Shown: positions 1-9,748, counted from the stretch's first letter. The stretch: 64,000 nucleotides of DNA from Aeromonas sobria (GCF_000820145.1 NZ_CDBW01000005.1:44731-108730), one strand, 5' to 3'. Notes: generated by a model not told the origin, from the sequence alone. Translations and numbers: made by a program.

Positions 1-1
1 C

Positions 2-163
2 ATCACTGGTGACAAGGTATTGATTGAAGAGGGGCCGCTGGCTGGCTTCGAAGCCATCTATATGGAACCGGATGGGGAAAAACGGGCGATTTTGCTGGTC
101 ACCCTGCTCAACCGGGAGACCACCAGCAGCTTCGATAACCACGCCTTCAGACGGCTCGATTAA
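2..163 (+). CDS. rfaH: RfaH transcription antitermination protein, C-terminal part (truncated by window edge)
   Basis: Only the last 53 codons are present; the 5' part lies outside the window. The reading frame contains GPLAGFEAIYMEPDGEKR, which fits the KOW-type C-terminal domain of the NusG paralogue RfaH. RfaH binds RNA polymerase paused at ops sites and recruits ribosomes to long surface-polysaccharide or secretion operons. The N-terminal NGN domain cannot be checked here. It ends 4 bp before a symmetrical terminator and is convergent with the chemoreceptor gene. NusG itself is the main alternative, but the C-terminal sequence looks closer to RfaH. Confidence 0.8.
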   Translation: MTGDKVLIEEGPLAGFEAIYMEPDGEKRAILLVTLLNRETTSSFDNHAFRRLD

Positions 164-166
164 GGT

Positions 167-191
167 AAATGGCGGGATCCTCCCGCCATTT
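167..191. terminator. Bidirectional intrinsic terminator between rfaH and the chemoreceptor gene
   Basis: A perfect 11-bp inverted repeat, AAATGGCGGGA and its complement around TCC, separates two convergent genes. A-rich and T-rich edges on both sides would let it act on either strand. Confidence 0.75.
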
Positions 192-2167
192 CATGCGTGA
201 AGATCGAAGCGGGCGATCACTGCCGTCAGCTTGCCGGTATCCCCAGCCAGTCTGGCAACTATCTCCTCCCCCTGCTGACTGCGTTGGCAGGATTGACGGC
301 TGAGCCCGGCGATATGGTCCACGGTGCCAGCCACCTCCGCGGCAACCCGGGATTGTTGCTCGCTAGCCACAGTGATCGCCTCCAGCTGACCCGATAGCGA
401 CTGCACCAGCTGGTGCATGGCGCTCAGGGTGTCGGTCACCAGTCCCACCGCATCTCGCCCCTGTTCAACCAATCGAGTACCCCCACTCACCGTGATCACC
501 GTCTGGCGAGTCTGCTGGGAGATGGCCGCAATGGTCTGGCTGATCTCGGCGGTCGATTGATGGGTACGGGTCGCCAGCTGGCGCACCTCATCGGCCACCA
601 CCGCAAAACCGCGCCCCTGCTCACCGGCTCGCGCCGCCTCGATCGCCGCATTGAGTGCCAGCAGATTGGTCTGCTCGGCAATGGTGGCGATAACTTCGGT
701 GATCTGTCCCACCTGCTCACTTTGCTGCTCAAGCAACCCCATGGCTTCGTTGGCCTGCCCAATCATGGCGGCAATCTGCTGCATGGTGTCGGTCATCCGC
801 TCCAGGATGATCTGCCCTTGCCGGGTCTGCTGCTGCACCTGATGAGCGCTATCAGCCGCGCTGGCAATGTTATCCACCACATCACGGGCACGCATCGACA
901 TCTGATCGATGGCAACCGCCACCGCATCGACCTGCTGATCTTGTGCCGTCAAGTCACTCACGATGGCACCTGTGGTGCAGCCCACATCGTGGCACGCGGT
1001 CTCAACCTGTCCCACGGCTCCTTGCAGTTCCCCTACCAGATGACGCAACTGGGCAGACATCCGATTAATGGATCCGGTCAACACCCCCAGCTCATCCTGC
1101 CCCGTGATTGGCAGGGGCTCGGCCGCCAGCCGGCCATCCGCGACCTGGCCCGCCCGGGTCACCAGACTGGCGATGTCACGGGTCAGACGATGGCTAAAGA
1201 GCCAGGCGACCACCATGCCAAGCACGATGGCACTGCCGCTTGCCAGCAGCAGGGTTTGACTGATGGTTTGCCCGGCTTGGGTCATCTGGCGCGAAATCGC
1301 CTCTACTTCGGCCCCGGTTTTGGTAATTTGTTGTACCAGCTGCTCACTGAGACGGGACTGCATCGGCTCGATGTCGGTTGCCATCAGAAAATTAGCCTGA
1401 TCCCAATCCGGCGCCTGCCGCTTGCTGATCACCTGATCCACCAGCTCTGAGAAAGGTGTCGCCATCTCTTCAAATAGCTGCCAGAGGCTACGCTGGGTCT
1501 CGGTAAAGAGCGCGGCTTGTTGTTTCACCTCCGCTACCCGCTGCAGGTGAAACTGGTAGTAATCCTGATATTTACTGCGGTATTCGGGATCGCCGGAGAT
1601 AAGAAAGTCCCGCAAAGCGGATAGCGCATTGGCGAGGCTGTTGTAGGCATCCCCCACCTGCTTGAGCAACATGCGACGATCGCCCGTGAGCTGATCCTGC
1701 GGGGTAGCGACCTCCTCATTGGCAAAAGATTGCAATTGATCGAGCGCAGCCTCCGCCAGCGGCCCCGCCTCTTGCAGCATCAAGGTGTGGGCAGGCAGGT
1801 TCTCTTCACTCTGGGCTATGGTCCAGACCTGCTCCTGATGGCGCTTGAAGGTATCGAGGGACTGAGTGAGCGCCGGGCTGAACGCCTGATGGGCAATAGC
1901 TTGCCAGGCCGCCCCCCACTCCTGCTTGAGCCGGGAGGCCTGGGCAGGGTCTTTACCGAGGATCAGATAGCCCCGCAGGGCAGAAACAGTGGCAACCAGC
2001 GCCTTCTGGCTCGCCTCATCCCGCTGCAGGGCAGGCAACGCCTGCTCCAGCAGGGTGTGCTGGGCCTGATTGATCTGGGTCAGCCGGTAATAGACCAGCG
2101 TGGAGGAGAGCAGGATCAGCAGGTTGATAAAACCGAAACTGAGCAGTAGCTTGCTTGATATTTTCAT
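191..2167 (-). CDS. Methyl-accepting chemotaxis protein with large periplasmic helical sensor domain
   Basis: A 658-residue inner-membrane chemoreceptor that would signal through CheA/CheW to the flagellar motor or a related output. TM1 is near residues 7-27 and TM2 near 304-324, followed by a HAMP region and a signalling domain with the hairpin-tip motif [15 protein letters not shown]. The periplasmic part is about 275 residues and holds two similar motifs, [10 protein letters not shown] and [10 protein letters not shown], about 120 residues apart. This fits a bimodular helical-bundle (HBM-like) sensor; ligand unknown. The ATG at 2167 has AAGG six bases upstream, whereas the ATG at 2173 abuts it, so the inner start is preferred. 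It lies 39 bp downstream of the EAL gene and may be cotranscribed with it. Confidence 0.9.
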   Translation of the reverse strand: MKISSKLLLSFGFINLLILLSSTLVYYRLTQINQAQHTLLEQALPALQRDEASQKALVATVSALRGYLILGKDPAQASRLKQEWGAAWQAIAHQAFSPALTQSLDTFKRHQEQVWTIAQSEENLPAHTLMLQEAGPLAEAALDQLQSFANEEVATPQDQLTGDRRMLLKQVGDAYNSLANALSALRDFLISGDPEYRSKYQDYYQFHLQRVAEVKQQAALFTETQRSLWQLFEEMATPFSELVDQVISKRQAPDWDQANFLMATDIEPMQSRLSEQLVQQITKTGAEVEAISRQMTQAGQTISQTLLLASGSAIVLGMVVAWLFSHRLTRDIASLVTRAGQVADGRLAAEPLPITGQDELGVLTGSINRMSAQLRHLVGELQGAVGQVETACHDVGCTTGAIVSDLTAQDQQVDAVAVAIDQMSMRARDVVDNIASAADSAHQVQQQTRQGQIILERMTDTMQQIAAMIGQANEAMGLLEQQSEQVGQITEVIATIAEQTNLLALNAAIEAARAGEQGRGFAVVADEVRQLATRTHQSTAEISQTIAAISQQTRQTVITVSGGTRLVEQGRDAVGLVTDTLSAMHQLVQSLSGQLEAITVASEQQSRVAAEVAGTVDHIAGLSRQSCQRSQQGEEIVARLAGDTGKLTAVIARFDLHA

Positions 2168-2206
2168 GAACATCCTTGTTCAAACGTGGCGCTCAGGCCA
2201 AAAAAA

Positions 2207-3418
2207 TCAGATAGATAGCAGTGTAGGCAATCTATCTTGCCAAGTCCGGTGCCAATGCTGCAATTCACTGCGCGGCATCGGCTTTGCGGAGAAAAATCCC
2301 TGACAAAGATCACAGCCGAGCTTGGCCAACAGCTGCCAGGTCACCTCGTCTTCCACTCCTTCTGCCACCGATTTGAGTCCCAATTTGCGGGCCAGTTCAA
2401 TACTGGACTCGATAATGGCCAAATGAGCCGGATCGGCATAGCAGCGATGGACGAACGAGCGATCCAGCTTCAACTCGGTAAAGGGCAGCGTGGCCAGTTG
2501 TTGCATCGAGGAGTAGCCGGTGCCGAAGTCATCGATGGAGAGGCCAAAACCGTGCATCCGCAGCCGGGTCAACACCTCCAGCATGGCACCAATATCTCGA
2601 ATAAAGGCACTCTCGGTCACCTCCAGGGTGATCAGTTCAGGATCAACACTCCAGCGCTGACATTGCTCAACCAGGGTCTGGCACACGCCGCCCTCATGGA
2701 GCGAACTGACACACAGATTCATCGACAGATTTATCGATAACCCGGTTTTCCCCCAAAAATGGGCATCACTCAGCGACTTGCTGATGATAATGTCGGTCAG
2801 AGAGTCGATCAGGCCGTGCTCCTCTGCCATCGGAATAAAGAGTCCAGGGGAGATCAGCCCGAACTCCGGATGCTGCCAGCGTGCCAACGCCTCCATCCCC
2901 ACCCACTGACCGGTAGCAAAACTGACCTTGGGCTGATACCAGGGCACAATCTGGTCACGATCAAGGGCCAGCTTCAAATCATCGACATCCAGACGGTAGG
3001 CTTCTTCTCTGCGAGCAAGAGGTAGCGCGGGAGACCAGGTATCGATCAACTGCTTGAGCTGCGCCGGCTGGCAGGGCTTTTCAATTCGGCCCAGCACCTG
3101 CAAGCCATAGGCAGAGCCCATTCTCAACACCGCATCAACCACATCCCCCCCCAGCGCACTGGAGAGAATAATGCCGCCACGAAAGCCCGCCAGCGAGAGG
3201 CGACGGAGCAAACCCATGCCATCCATACCGGGCATTCGCAAGTCACAAAACAGGATATCGATATTGTGCAGCTGACACAGCTCCAGCGCCTCCAGGCCAT
3301 CTTTGGCTTCCAGCAACTGGTGATAGCCCAGCCCGCGGACCTGGTGCAGCAGGGTCTTGCGCTGAAAAGCGTGATCCTCGACCACCATGATGACCGGGTT
3401 GTATTCTGTTTTATGCAT
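2207..3418 (-). CDS. Response regulator with EAL domain (RocR-like cyclic-di-GMP phosphodiesterase)
   Basis: A 403-residue cytoplasmic protein: an N-terminal receiver (acidic pair E14-D15, phosphoacceptor D59 in FCDLRMPGMDG) joined to an EAL domain. The EAL part keeps the catalytic signatures MEALARW, DDFGTGYSS, KLDRSFV and EGVED, so it is expected to hydrolyse cyclic-di-GMP. Size and order match Pseudomonas RocR. The start codon overlaps the stop of the upstream hybrid kinase by 8 bp (ATGCATAA), pointing to translational coupling and a cognate phosphorelay partner. The chemoreceptor gene follows directly. No DNA-binding domain is present, so output should be through c-di-GMP. Confidence 0.92.
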   Translation of the reverse strand: MHKTEYNPVIMVVEDHAFQRKTLLHQVRGLGYHQLLEAKDGLEALELCQLHNIDILFCDLRMPGMDGMGLLRRLSLAGFRGGIILSSALGGDVVDAVLRMGSAYGLQVLGRIEKPCQPAQLKQLIDTWSPALPLARREEAYRLDVDDLKLALDRDQIVPWYQPKVSFATGQWVGMEALARWQHPEFGLISPGLFIPMAEEHGLIDSLTDIIISKSLSDAHFWGKTGLSINLSMNLCVSSLHEGGVCQTLVEQCQRWSVDPELITLEVTESAFIRDIGAMLEVLTRLRMHGFGLSIDDFGTGYSSMQQLATLPFTELKLDRSFVHRCYADPAHLAIIESSIELARKLGLKSVAEGVEDEVTWQLLAKLGCDLCQGFFSAKPMPRSELQHWHRTWQDRLPTLLSI

Positions 3419-6400
3419 CTAGCCATAACCTCGTTTTATGGGTTACCTGAGTCAGCAACTCATCAACACGCTGAGCCCATCCCTCCAGCGCGCCCCATTG
3501 CTCTAATCGTGCTGCCGATTCAAGGCGTTCGGCCTGCTCAGCCAGCTCGTCTTCACCCACGATACGGGCCGCGCCCTTGATACGATGGGCGACCTCCAGC
3601 AGGGCGTCTGCATCACGGGTAGCCAGCGCCGCCGACATTTCTACGCCATCTTGCTGGTTAGAGGCCAGATACTCACCCGCCATGGCTCGGCCAGTTGCCT
3701 CGTCACTAAACAGGGCTATCCAGCGCTCGGCCAACTCGCTGTCAGCACGCTCTGGCACCAGCTGGGGCTCAGCCAACTGCGAGGCGGGCAGCCACTGCAG
3801 CAAGATCTGGCGTAATGCCTCCAGCAAATAGGGTTTGAGCAGCATGCCATTCATCCCCGCAGCCACCATCCGGGCCGATGCTTCCTTCGAGGTATCAGCA
3901 GTAACGCCGATGATGGGCGCCCGTTCACCTTGAGCTCGTAGCTGCTGGGTCAAGGTAAAACCATCCATCACCGGCATGTGACAGTCGGTCAATAACAATG
4001 AAAAACGCTGCTCTTGCCACGCTTTCAGTGCTTTTTCACCATCTTCTACTACCTCGCAATCGACTCCCAGCAGGGTCAACTGGCGCACCAACAAGGCACG
4101 ATTAACCGGGTGGTCATCCGCCACCAGCACCCGACCACTCAATTTTTGCTCGCTTTCTACCATGATGGTATGCACTGATCCGCCAAGTAATTCGCGGCAG
4201 CTTTCGAGCAATAAATCCGGATAGAGTGGTGACTGGCCAAGCCGCCACCAGCGCTCGGGTCCCAGCCGTGAGCGCAGCACTTCGCGGGAAGAGAAGATGA
4301 TCCCCTTGAGGTCGGGCTTTTGTATCCGCGCTAACCAGTCACTGCCCAAGGCACGCTCCAGCTGATCTTCATCGGCCAGTAACAACCCGCTGATGCCACT
4401 GCCAAGGCGCTCGGCATCGACAGGCTGCAAGGTGGCACCGAAGCGCTGCATCATTGCGTGTAACTGTGGATCATCGCCGAAGTACCACCATTCACTGTCC
4501 GCCAGCACGGGGGTATCCCATCTCGGATTGGTGATCGGTATCGTGAAACAGAAACTGGCCCCCTCACCGGCACGGCTCTTGAGGGTCAAGCTGCCACCCA
4601 TCTTGCGGATCAACTGATCGCAGATAGCCAACCCAAGCCCGGTGCCGCCGAAGCGGCGATTGATATCCGACTCCAGTTGTTCGAATGGGGTAAATAGCAG
4701 CGCCTGCTTCTCCTCCGCGATCCCGATCCCGGAATCTGTCACCGTCACCACCAACTGCTGGTTGTGATAGTGCACATTGATGGCAATGACCCCACGCTCG
4801 GTAAATTTGACCGCATTGTTCAGCAAGTTGGAAACCACTTGGGCAACCCGGACGGCATCGATATCTGCCCGATCAGGGACATGCCCCGCCCAGCAGAGAT
4901 CAACATGCAACCCCTTACCATGGGCCTGGGTAGCATGTCCGCGGATCGCATCGCATATCACCGACTGAAGGTGGCTCATATGGTTATCTATATGGAGCTG
5001 ACCAGCCTCGATTTTGGAAAAATCGAGGATATCGTTCACCAGATAGAGCAGGTTATTGGTCGAAGTGACCACATTGCGCAGCAGGTAACGTTGATCATCA
5101 TCCACGTTGCTCATCCGCAGCAGCTCCAGCATGCCGTGCATCCCGGAGATGGGGGTGCGCAACTCATGGCTCATAGTGGCCAGAAACCGGCTACGGGCTC
5201 GCATGGCCTGCTCGGCATTGGCACGCGCCTCACGCAGCGCCTTTTCTTGCAGCTTGAGCGCTGTGATGTCCTGCACCATGCCATTAAGCAGCAGGCTATC
5301 TTCCCCCTGCTCAACAAAGGTGCCACGCACCTGCAGATAACGCTCCCCGCCATGGTGGGGCACCTTGACCTCCCAATCGATCGGGGTCAGGGTCAGGGCA
5401 TTGTCGGCAACCCTGCAGGTAAACTCCTGCAGCACCTCTTCACTGACACCAAATCCTTTCCATTCGGACCTGGCCGACATCAGCGCCCGCGAGGGCACTC
5501 CCAGCGTCTCCCCCGCTCCTTGCGAAACATAGAGAAAACGCCCCTGTTCCGATCGATGCCATTGGTACTGATAGACCACCCCCGGCATGCTGTCGGTCAT
5601 GTCTCGCAGCATGGCCTCCACTTCACGGACCTTGTTTTCTGCCGCTTTCAGGGCACTCACATCGGTCAGCACGGTCAATACACCATGCATCTCACCATCC
5701 GAGCCCAGATAGGGCAACTTGACGTAGACCACATGAAACTGGGAACCATCTATCCGTCTTGAATAGCCAGGCCCCTCCACCACGTCCCCGGTGGCCCAGA
5801 CTGTCTGTTCTTCCCGTAGCATTAACTCCCGCTCATCAGGGGGCATATAGCTCCAGCCATCCCCGCCAGACTCGGCCCCGATGAAAGCCTCTCGATATGC
5901 CTTGTTGCAGAGAGTCAGGTTCTGCTGACGATCCCGCAGGGCCACCATGCTCGGCAAGGAGTCGAGCAGCGTCTGAACAAAAGCCAGCTGCTCATTGAGC
6001 TGTTTTTGTGCCTCTTTTCGCTGGTCATTTTGCCGCTGTAGCGTTTGGTTCCAGTGCCAGAAGATGGTAAAGAACACCAGCGCACCGCCAGCACACACCA
6101 GAAACCACAGCACCACAGTGCGAGTCTCCAGACCGGTCTGCAGTCGCATCGTCAACCAGCGGGATTCAAGCTTGTCAATCTCATGCTGGGGGATGGCATA
6201 GAGTATCTTGGTCAGGATCTGCTGCAGCATAAGGTCAGCAGGGGATACCCCCATGGCGCCGGGGAGGCGCAAATTTTGCCCGGAGTAGACCACCCGATAG
6301 CGATCTTCAAAGCCACGCCCCAAGGTGGTCGGCAAGGTGGTCATGGTGAGCAGAATATAATCGGCCCTTCCCTCATCCAACAAGCGCAGCAGGCGGCTGT

Positions 6401-7670
6401 CATCCTTGACCTCCACCGGGAGTGCCCCCAGTGATGCCAACAGCTCCTCGTCAATGGATGCATCCACAATACCGACCCGCATACCTCGCAACAATCCGAG
6501 GTCAGACAGGTTTTTGCTATGTCTTCCCCCCACGATAACGCGGTCAACAAACATGTAGTTGGGGGTGTAAACGCCCAGATGCTCGCGCTCTGCCGAAGGG
6601 GTCATCACAGGAATAAAGTCGATCTGATGTTTTTTGAGCAGTTCCTGAGTCTCTCGCCAGGAGTCGGTGCGCACCAGAGAAAACTCCAGCCCGGAATAGC
6701 GGCGCAGCAGGGCCACTATATCGGGTACGTAGCCCACTAACCTGCCACGATAATTGAACTCGCTCATCGAGACCCAGTTAGGTGAGACACCGTAGCGCAA
6801 GACCGGATGCGTGCGCAGCCAGGCTTGCTCCTCAGGGGTAAATTTGACCGTGGTGATCTCCCCCGATGCCGAAGCATTCACACCAGTGATCGCTTCAATA
6901 ATTGGACGCATGTCCGTCACTGGCAGCTCAGGCATGATGTTGTTTATCAAGCGGATGAGCCCAGGGTCGCTGCGCAGCATATTGACAGACAGGGAGGAGA
7001 CCGGCGCCCACTCCGGTTGGACAATCGCAAAACCGGCATTGGGGTTCTGAACATGTTCAGACATTAACGACGGCATATCAGCCAGATAGGCATCTGCGAG
7101 CCGTTGTTTGAGCATAAAGGTCGCTTCACTGCGCCGCTCAACAGCCTTGACCGGCACCAGACCCAGCGCCTCGAGCTGACCACAGGAGTCGGTCCCGACC
7201 ATGCAGACCCACTTGATGTTACGGGCCTCATCGAGCGAGAGTCCGGCGAGCGGGCGATTTAACAGCACCCCTTGGGGGATAAAGAATGGCAAGGGCACAG
7301 AGGCTATCTGGTTTTCCCACTGCTCTCCGGGCGGAAAATTGATGACAATATGCACCTCGCCCGCTTGCAATGCGCTCAGCGCCTCGTCATAGGAGGTGAA
7401 CTCCTTGTAGTGCAGGGGCACCCCGAGCGCTCTGGCGATCAACAGTGCCATCTCGGGCACCGGGCCGTTGAACCCTTGTACCGCATCCTTGTAGCTATAA
7501 GGGGGAGACCCCATCATCGGCATGCCGATGATCAGTTCGTGATTGGCCGCGCGCCACTGGAGCTCGGACTCTTCTAACGTCTCTGTATTCGGACTGCTAA
7601 CAGCCTGACCCACCACACTCCATAGCAGTAGAAATAAAAACTGGAATAGACGGCAACGGCGGTGGCTCAT
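3411..7670 (-). CDS. BvgS/RocS-type hybrid sensor histidine kinase with two periplasmic binding domains
   Basis: A 1419-residue inner-membrane phosphorelay kinase. Order seen: signal peptide; two SBP_bac_3 Venus-flytrap domains (about 40-265 and 280-505); TM segment about 519-539; two PAS-like regions (about 565-680 and 690-810); HisKA with H835 in MSHELRTP; an ATPase domain with NNAVKF and GTGLGLAI; a receiver with D1229 in LLTDCHMPVMDG; and a C-terminal HPt with H1362 in AHRIKGAAR. This is the BvgS/EvgS/RocS1 layout; the SBP domains probably sense a small solute. The ATG at 7670 has GGAG seven bases upstream; the frame extends ten codons further without a good ribosome site. The likely target is the overlapping EAL response regulator. 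Confidence 0.93.
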   Translation of the reverse strand: MSHRRCRLFQFLFLLLWSVVGQAVSSPNTETLEESELQWRAANHELIIGMPMMGSPPYSYKDAVQGFNGPVPEMALLIARALGVPLHYKEFTSYDEALSALQAGEVHIVINFPPGEQWENQIASVPLPFFIPQGVLLNRPLAGLSLDEARNIKWVCMVGTDSCGQLEALGLVPVKAVERRSEATFMLKQRLADAYLADMPSLMSEHVQNPNAGFAIVQPEWAPVSSLSVNMLRSDPGLIRLINNIMPELPVTDMRPIIEAITGVNASASGEITTVKFTPEEQAWLRTHPVLRYGVSPNWVSMSEFNYRGRLVGYVPDIVALLRRYSGLEFSLVRTDSWRETQELLKKHQIDFIPVMTPSAEREHLGVYTPNYMFVDRVIVGGRHSKNLSDLGLLRGMRVGIVDASIDEELLASLGALPVEVKDDSRLLRLLDEGRADYILLTMTTLPTTLGRGFEDRYRVVYSGQNLRLPGAMGVSPADLMLQQILTKILYAIPQHEIDKLESRWLTMRLQTGLETRTVVLWFLVCAGGALVFFTIFWHWNQTLQRQNDQRKEAQKQLNEQLAFVQTLLDSLPSMVALRDRQQNLTLCNKAYREAFIGAESGGDGWSYMPPDERELMLREEQTVWATGDVVEGPGYSRRIDGSQFHVVYVKLPYLGSDGEMHGVLTVLTDVSALKAAENKVREVEAMLRDMTDSMPGVVYQYQWHRSEQGRFLYVSQGAGETLGVPSRALMSARSEWKGFGVSEEVLQEFTCRVADNALTLTPIDWEVKVPHHGGERYLQVRGTFVEQGEDSLLLNGMVQDITALKLQEKALREARANAEQAMRARSRFLATMSHELRTPISGMHGMLELLRMSNVDDDQRYLLRNVVTSTNNLLYLVNDILDFSKIEAGQLHIDNHMSHLQSVICDAIRGHATQAHGKGLHVDLCWAGHVPDRADIDAVRVAQVVSNLLNNAVKFTERGVIAINVHYHNQQLVVTVTDSGIGIAEEKQALLFTPFEQLESDINRRFGGTGLGLAICDQLIRKMGGSLTLKSRAGEGASFCFTIPITNPRWDTPVLADSEWWYFGDDPQLHAMMQRFGATLQPVDAERLGSGISGLLLADEDQLERALGSDWLARIQKPDLKGIIFSSREVLRSRLGPERWWRLGQSPLYPDLLLESCRELLGGSVHTIMVESEQKLSGRVLVADDHPVNRALLVRQLTLLGVDCEVVEDGEKALKAWQEQRFSLLLTDCHMPVMDGFTLTQQLRAQGERAPIIGVTADTSKEASARMVAAGMNGMLLKPYLLEALRQILLQWLPASQLAEPQLVPERADSELAERWIALFSDEATGRAMAGEYLASNQQDGVEMSAALATRDADALLEVAHRIKGAARIVGEDELAEQAERLESAARLEQWGALEGWAQRVDELLTQVTHKTRLWLDA

Positions 7671-7767
7671 CAACTCGCTCCAAAGAAAAATCGGCCGCAA
7701 ATAATAGAGATTTTCGCAAGATTCGCGAATAGATATTCGCGTTTTAACTTAACCCCAGCTTAACCAA

Positions 7768-7794
7768 ATAAAAATGGCAGACCGGGGTCTGCCA
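7768..7794 (-). terminator. Intrinsic terminator downstream of the DUF1127-like gene
   Basis: On the minus strand the stem TGGCAGACC/GGTCTGCCA around CC is followed by a T-rich run. It would also insulate the kinase operon to its left. Confidence 0.75.
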
Positions 7795-7805
7795 TCAATG
7801 CCAAG

Positions 7806-7827
7806 AAGGGGGCCATACAGCCCCCTT
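7806..7827. terminator. Second hairpin between small gene and terminator
   Basis: AAGGGGG and CCCCCTT arms around a CCATACAG loop lie directly after the stop of the 67-residue gene. Together with the next hairpin it makes a double terminator. Confidence 0.5.
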
Positions 7828-7830
7828 TCA

Positions 7831-8034
7831 TCAGGTTATTCGATTCCCGAGGCGGAAGCCGGTTTGATACTCCCGCTCGCGAACGAGGGAGATCTGACCC
7901 TGATATCCTTCCAGCCCGATATCTTTGAGCAGGGCGGGCGACAGATTAACCTGCACGAGACGACGCTCGACCTTGGCGATCCGCTTTTGTACCAGGGACT
8001 CGACGCTACGCAGTAAAACCAGTTCGATAGACAT
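7831..8034 (-). CDS. Small DUF1127-like protein (67 aa)
   Basis: The basic reading frame contains KRIAKVERRLVQVN and LSPALLKDIGLEGYQ. The second resembles the LxxxLLKDIGL signature of DUF1127 (YjiS-like) small proteins, some of which bind RNA or affect phosphate and carbon metabolism in alphaproteobacteria. The start has GGAG six bases upstream. An overlapping frame starting at 8054 also has a ribosome site but encodes a Cys/Ser/Trp-rich sequence with no family resemblance. The gene is monocistronic, framed by a double terminator and a structured 5' region with a short upstream ORF. Function unknown; the family call is tentative. Confidence 0.6.
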   Translation of the reverse strand: MSIELVLLRSVESLVQKRIAKVERRLVQVNLSPALLKDIGLEGYQGQISLVREREYQTGFRLGNRIT

Positions 8035-8077
8035 GACATTCTCCAGTTGAACATGCGGTTCTCCCGGAGAAAGTGGA

Positions 8078-8108
8078 TATCACCCTGCGGGACGAACCGC
8101 GGGTGATA
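8078..8108. promoter_or_regulatory. Strong hairpin in the 5' region of the DUF1127-like gene
   Basis: Arms TATCACCC-t-GCGG and CCGC-GGGTGATA enclose a six-base loop. The hairpin sits between the 30-codon upstream ORF and the DUF1127-like start, where an attenuator or RNA-stability element could act. Confidence 0.45.
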
Positions 8109-8120
8109 AAAAGACAGGGG

Positions 8121-8213
8121 TTACCTGTTTACGCCACGCGGTAAAAGAGCACGAGATTTCACGCCGCACACAGTGCCGCGAGAAAATGCAATATTGAGCA
8201 TCAGATGTTGCAT
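8121..8213 (-). CDS. Short upstream ORF (30 aa), possible leader peptide
   Basis: ATG at 8213 is preceded by AGGAG at ideal spacing and opens a 30-codon frame beginning MQHLMLNIAFSRG and ending in TAA at 8121. It is basic, has no recognisable domain and lies about 90 bp upstream of the DUF1127-like gene on the same strand, with a strong hairpin between. The ribosome site is as good as those of real neighbours, so translation is plausible, but coding potential in so short a frame cannot be shown. It could be a small protein or a leader controlling the downstream gene. The rest of the 8214-8351 stretch holds no gene I can support. Confidence 0.35.
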   Translation of the reverse strand: MQHLMLNIAFSRGTVCGVKSRALLPRGVNR

Positions 8214-8351
8214 ATTCGTCTCCTAACCGGATAAAAGTTGAACAGGTTGCAGAAGTCTAAAAAATATCCGAATTTAAAACAAGCCTCTCCCGACTCCTTT
8301 TTAAACGTTTTTACGGCATTTTATGCTGCCCGTGAGGCAGCCCCGGGGGCA

Positions 8352-9716
8352 TCAGATCCCCGAGAGCAGCCGGTACTCCTCCAATACATAGGTATCTGTC
8401 ATGCCGCTGACGTAATCGAGCAGCAGCCGCACCCGGTAATACCACTCCTGCTCGTGCTGGCAGGCAAAGCGTGGATCCGGGGTAGCGATAGCCAACCGGT
8501 AGGCCTTGAGATGGCGGGCCGACAGGCGGTGATAGAGGCGGCGGGCAAAAAACAGCGCCTGACTCCCCTCCCCGGCCAGCAGGCGGGCAAATTGTGGCGC
8601 TGGCAATGCCAGCAGGCAGGCATAGCTGCTCAGCACGCCGCGCAGCGCCGCATAGCCTTCCAGTTCGAGGGCTTCAACCTCGGGGCGCAGAAAGACCAGC
8701 TCGCGGGCCACCCGCTTGAGGATATCGAGCACCCGCGCCGCTGGCGCCTGACCGTGGAGCAGCGCTTGCGGGTAGGAGCCCTGCAAAATGGCCCCATGTT
8801 CGCTGACATAGCTCTGCGCCGCCAGCGCCACCAGATCCCGAGTGAGCAGCTGGCGAAAATGGGGGAAAAAGCCCCGGCTGGATGCCAGCGCGTCATCGAG
8901 CAAGGTGCTCATGTAGTCGCTCTGATCGGCCCCCCGCAGCGCAGCCAACAGTTCGCCCAGCGTCAGGATCCGCCGATCGACCGCATCCTCCAGATCGGCG
9001 ATACAGTAAGAGATGTCATCGGCCGCCTCCATGATGTAGACCAGCGGATGACGGCAGCCGGGGGCCAATCCCAGACTCTGGCCGAGGGCGCGGTAGAGCG
9101 GCTGCTCGCTGAAGAAAATGCCCCGCTTGCTGCTCCAGCCATGATGCTGGCCATAGCTGACTCCCGGTTGGGGTTGCTGGGGGTATTTGCACAGCGCCGC
9201 CAACTGCCCGAGGGTCAGGTTGAGTTCGTGCAGACTGTGCACCAGCCGCAGGCTCTGGGCGTTACCATCAAACAGCTGCAGATCCTGACGCAGCTCCGCC
9301 CACTGGGGTGAAGGGGGCTGCGCCAGCGCCTGCTGATAGAGGGGATCGAGCATATCACCGAGCCACTGGCTCATCACCTGCTCGCCAAAGTGGCCAAACG
9401 GCGGGTTGCCGACATCGTGCAGCAGGCAAGACATCTCCACCAGATTGATAAAGGCCCCTTCGCAGACCTCACCGGGCGGCAAGGCGGCCAGAATGCGGCG
9501 GCTGATCTGGCGGCCGGTCTCCTGCACCTCCAGCGAGTGGGTGAGGCGACTGCGCACCGAGGCCTTCACATCGAGCGGAAAGACCTGAGTCTTCTGCTGC
9601 AGCCGGCGCACCGGCGCCGCCTGCACGATACGGGCGCGATCCTGCTCGGTCGCCTCCAGCAGATCCTCATCCCCCCAGGGGTGGATGCGCGCGGGGGTAA
9701 TCAAACGGCTATACAT
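8352..9716 (-). CDS. dgt: Deoxyguanosine triphosphate triphosphohydrolase (dGTPase)
   Basis: A 454-residue cytoplasmic HD-domain enzyme that hydrolyses dGTP (or other dNTPs) to the nucleoside and tripolyphosphate. The metal-binding signature is visible as RLTHSLEV followed by LLHDVGNPPFGHFGE, with a later HD-associated DDISYCIADLED. The N-terminus WGDEDLLE leading to PVRRLQQKTQVFPL is typical. The ATG at 9716 has AAGGAG seven bases upstream, preferred over a frame extension of seven codons. The gene follows arcB by about 50 bp on the same strand and may be read from it. Confidence 0.9.
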   Translation of the reverse strand: MYSRLITPARIHPWGDEDLLEATEQDRARIVQAAPVRRLQQKTQVFPLDVKASVRSRLTHSLEVQETGRQISRRILAALPPGEVCEGAFINLVEMSCLLHDVGNPPFGHFGEQVMSQWLGDMLDPLYQQALAQPPSPQWAELRQDLQLFDGNAQSLRLVHSLHELNLTLGQLAALCKYPQQPQPGVSYGQHHGWSSKRGIFFSEQPLYRALGQSLGLAPGCRHPLVYIMEAADDISYCIADLEDAVDRRILTLGELLAALRGADQSDYMSTLLDDALASSRGFFPHFRQLLTRDLVALAAQSYVSEHGAILQGSYPQALLHGQAPAARVLDILKRVARELVFLRPEVEALELEGYAALRGVLSSYACLLALPAPQFARLLAGEGSQALFFARRLYHRLSARHLKAYRLAIATPDPRFACQHEQEWYYRVRLLLDYVSGMTDTYVLEEYRLLSGI

Positions 9717-9748
9717 CTTGCAGCTCCTTGCCAACAACTTCCGTCAGA

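Noticed and set aside
413..1450. Long open frame on the plus strand opposite the chemoreceptor
   Set aside because: His/Gly/Gln-rich antisense shadow of a convincing MCP signalling domain; no ribosome site or family.
7836..8054. 72-codon frame overlapping the DUF1127-like gene, with its own good ribosome site
   Set aside because: Translation is Cys/Trp/Ser-rich without family resemblance; the overlapping frame fits DUF1127. Kept in mind as a weak alternative.
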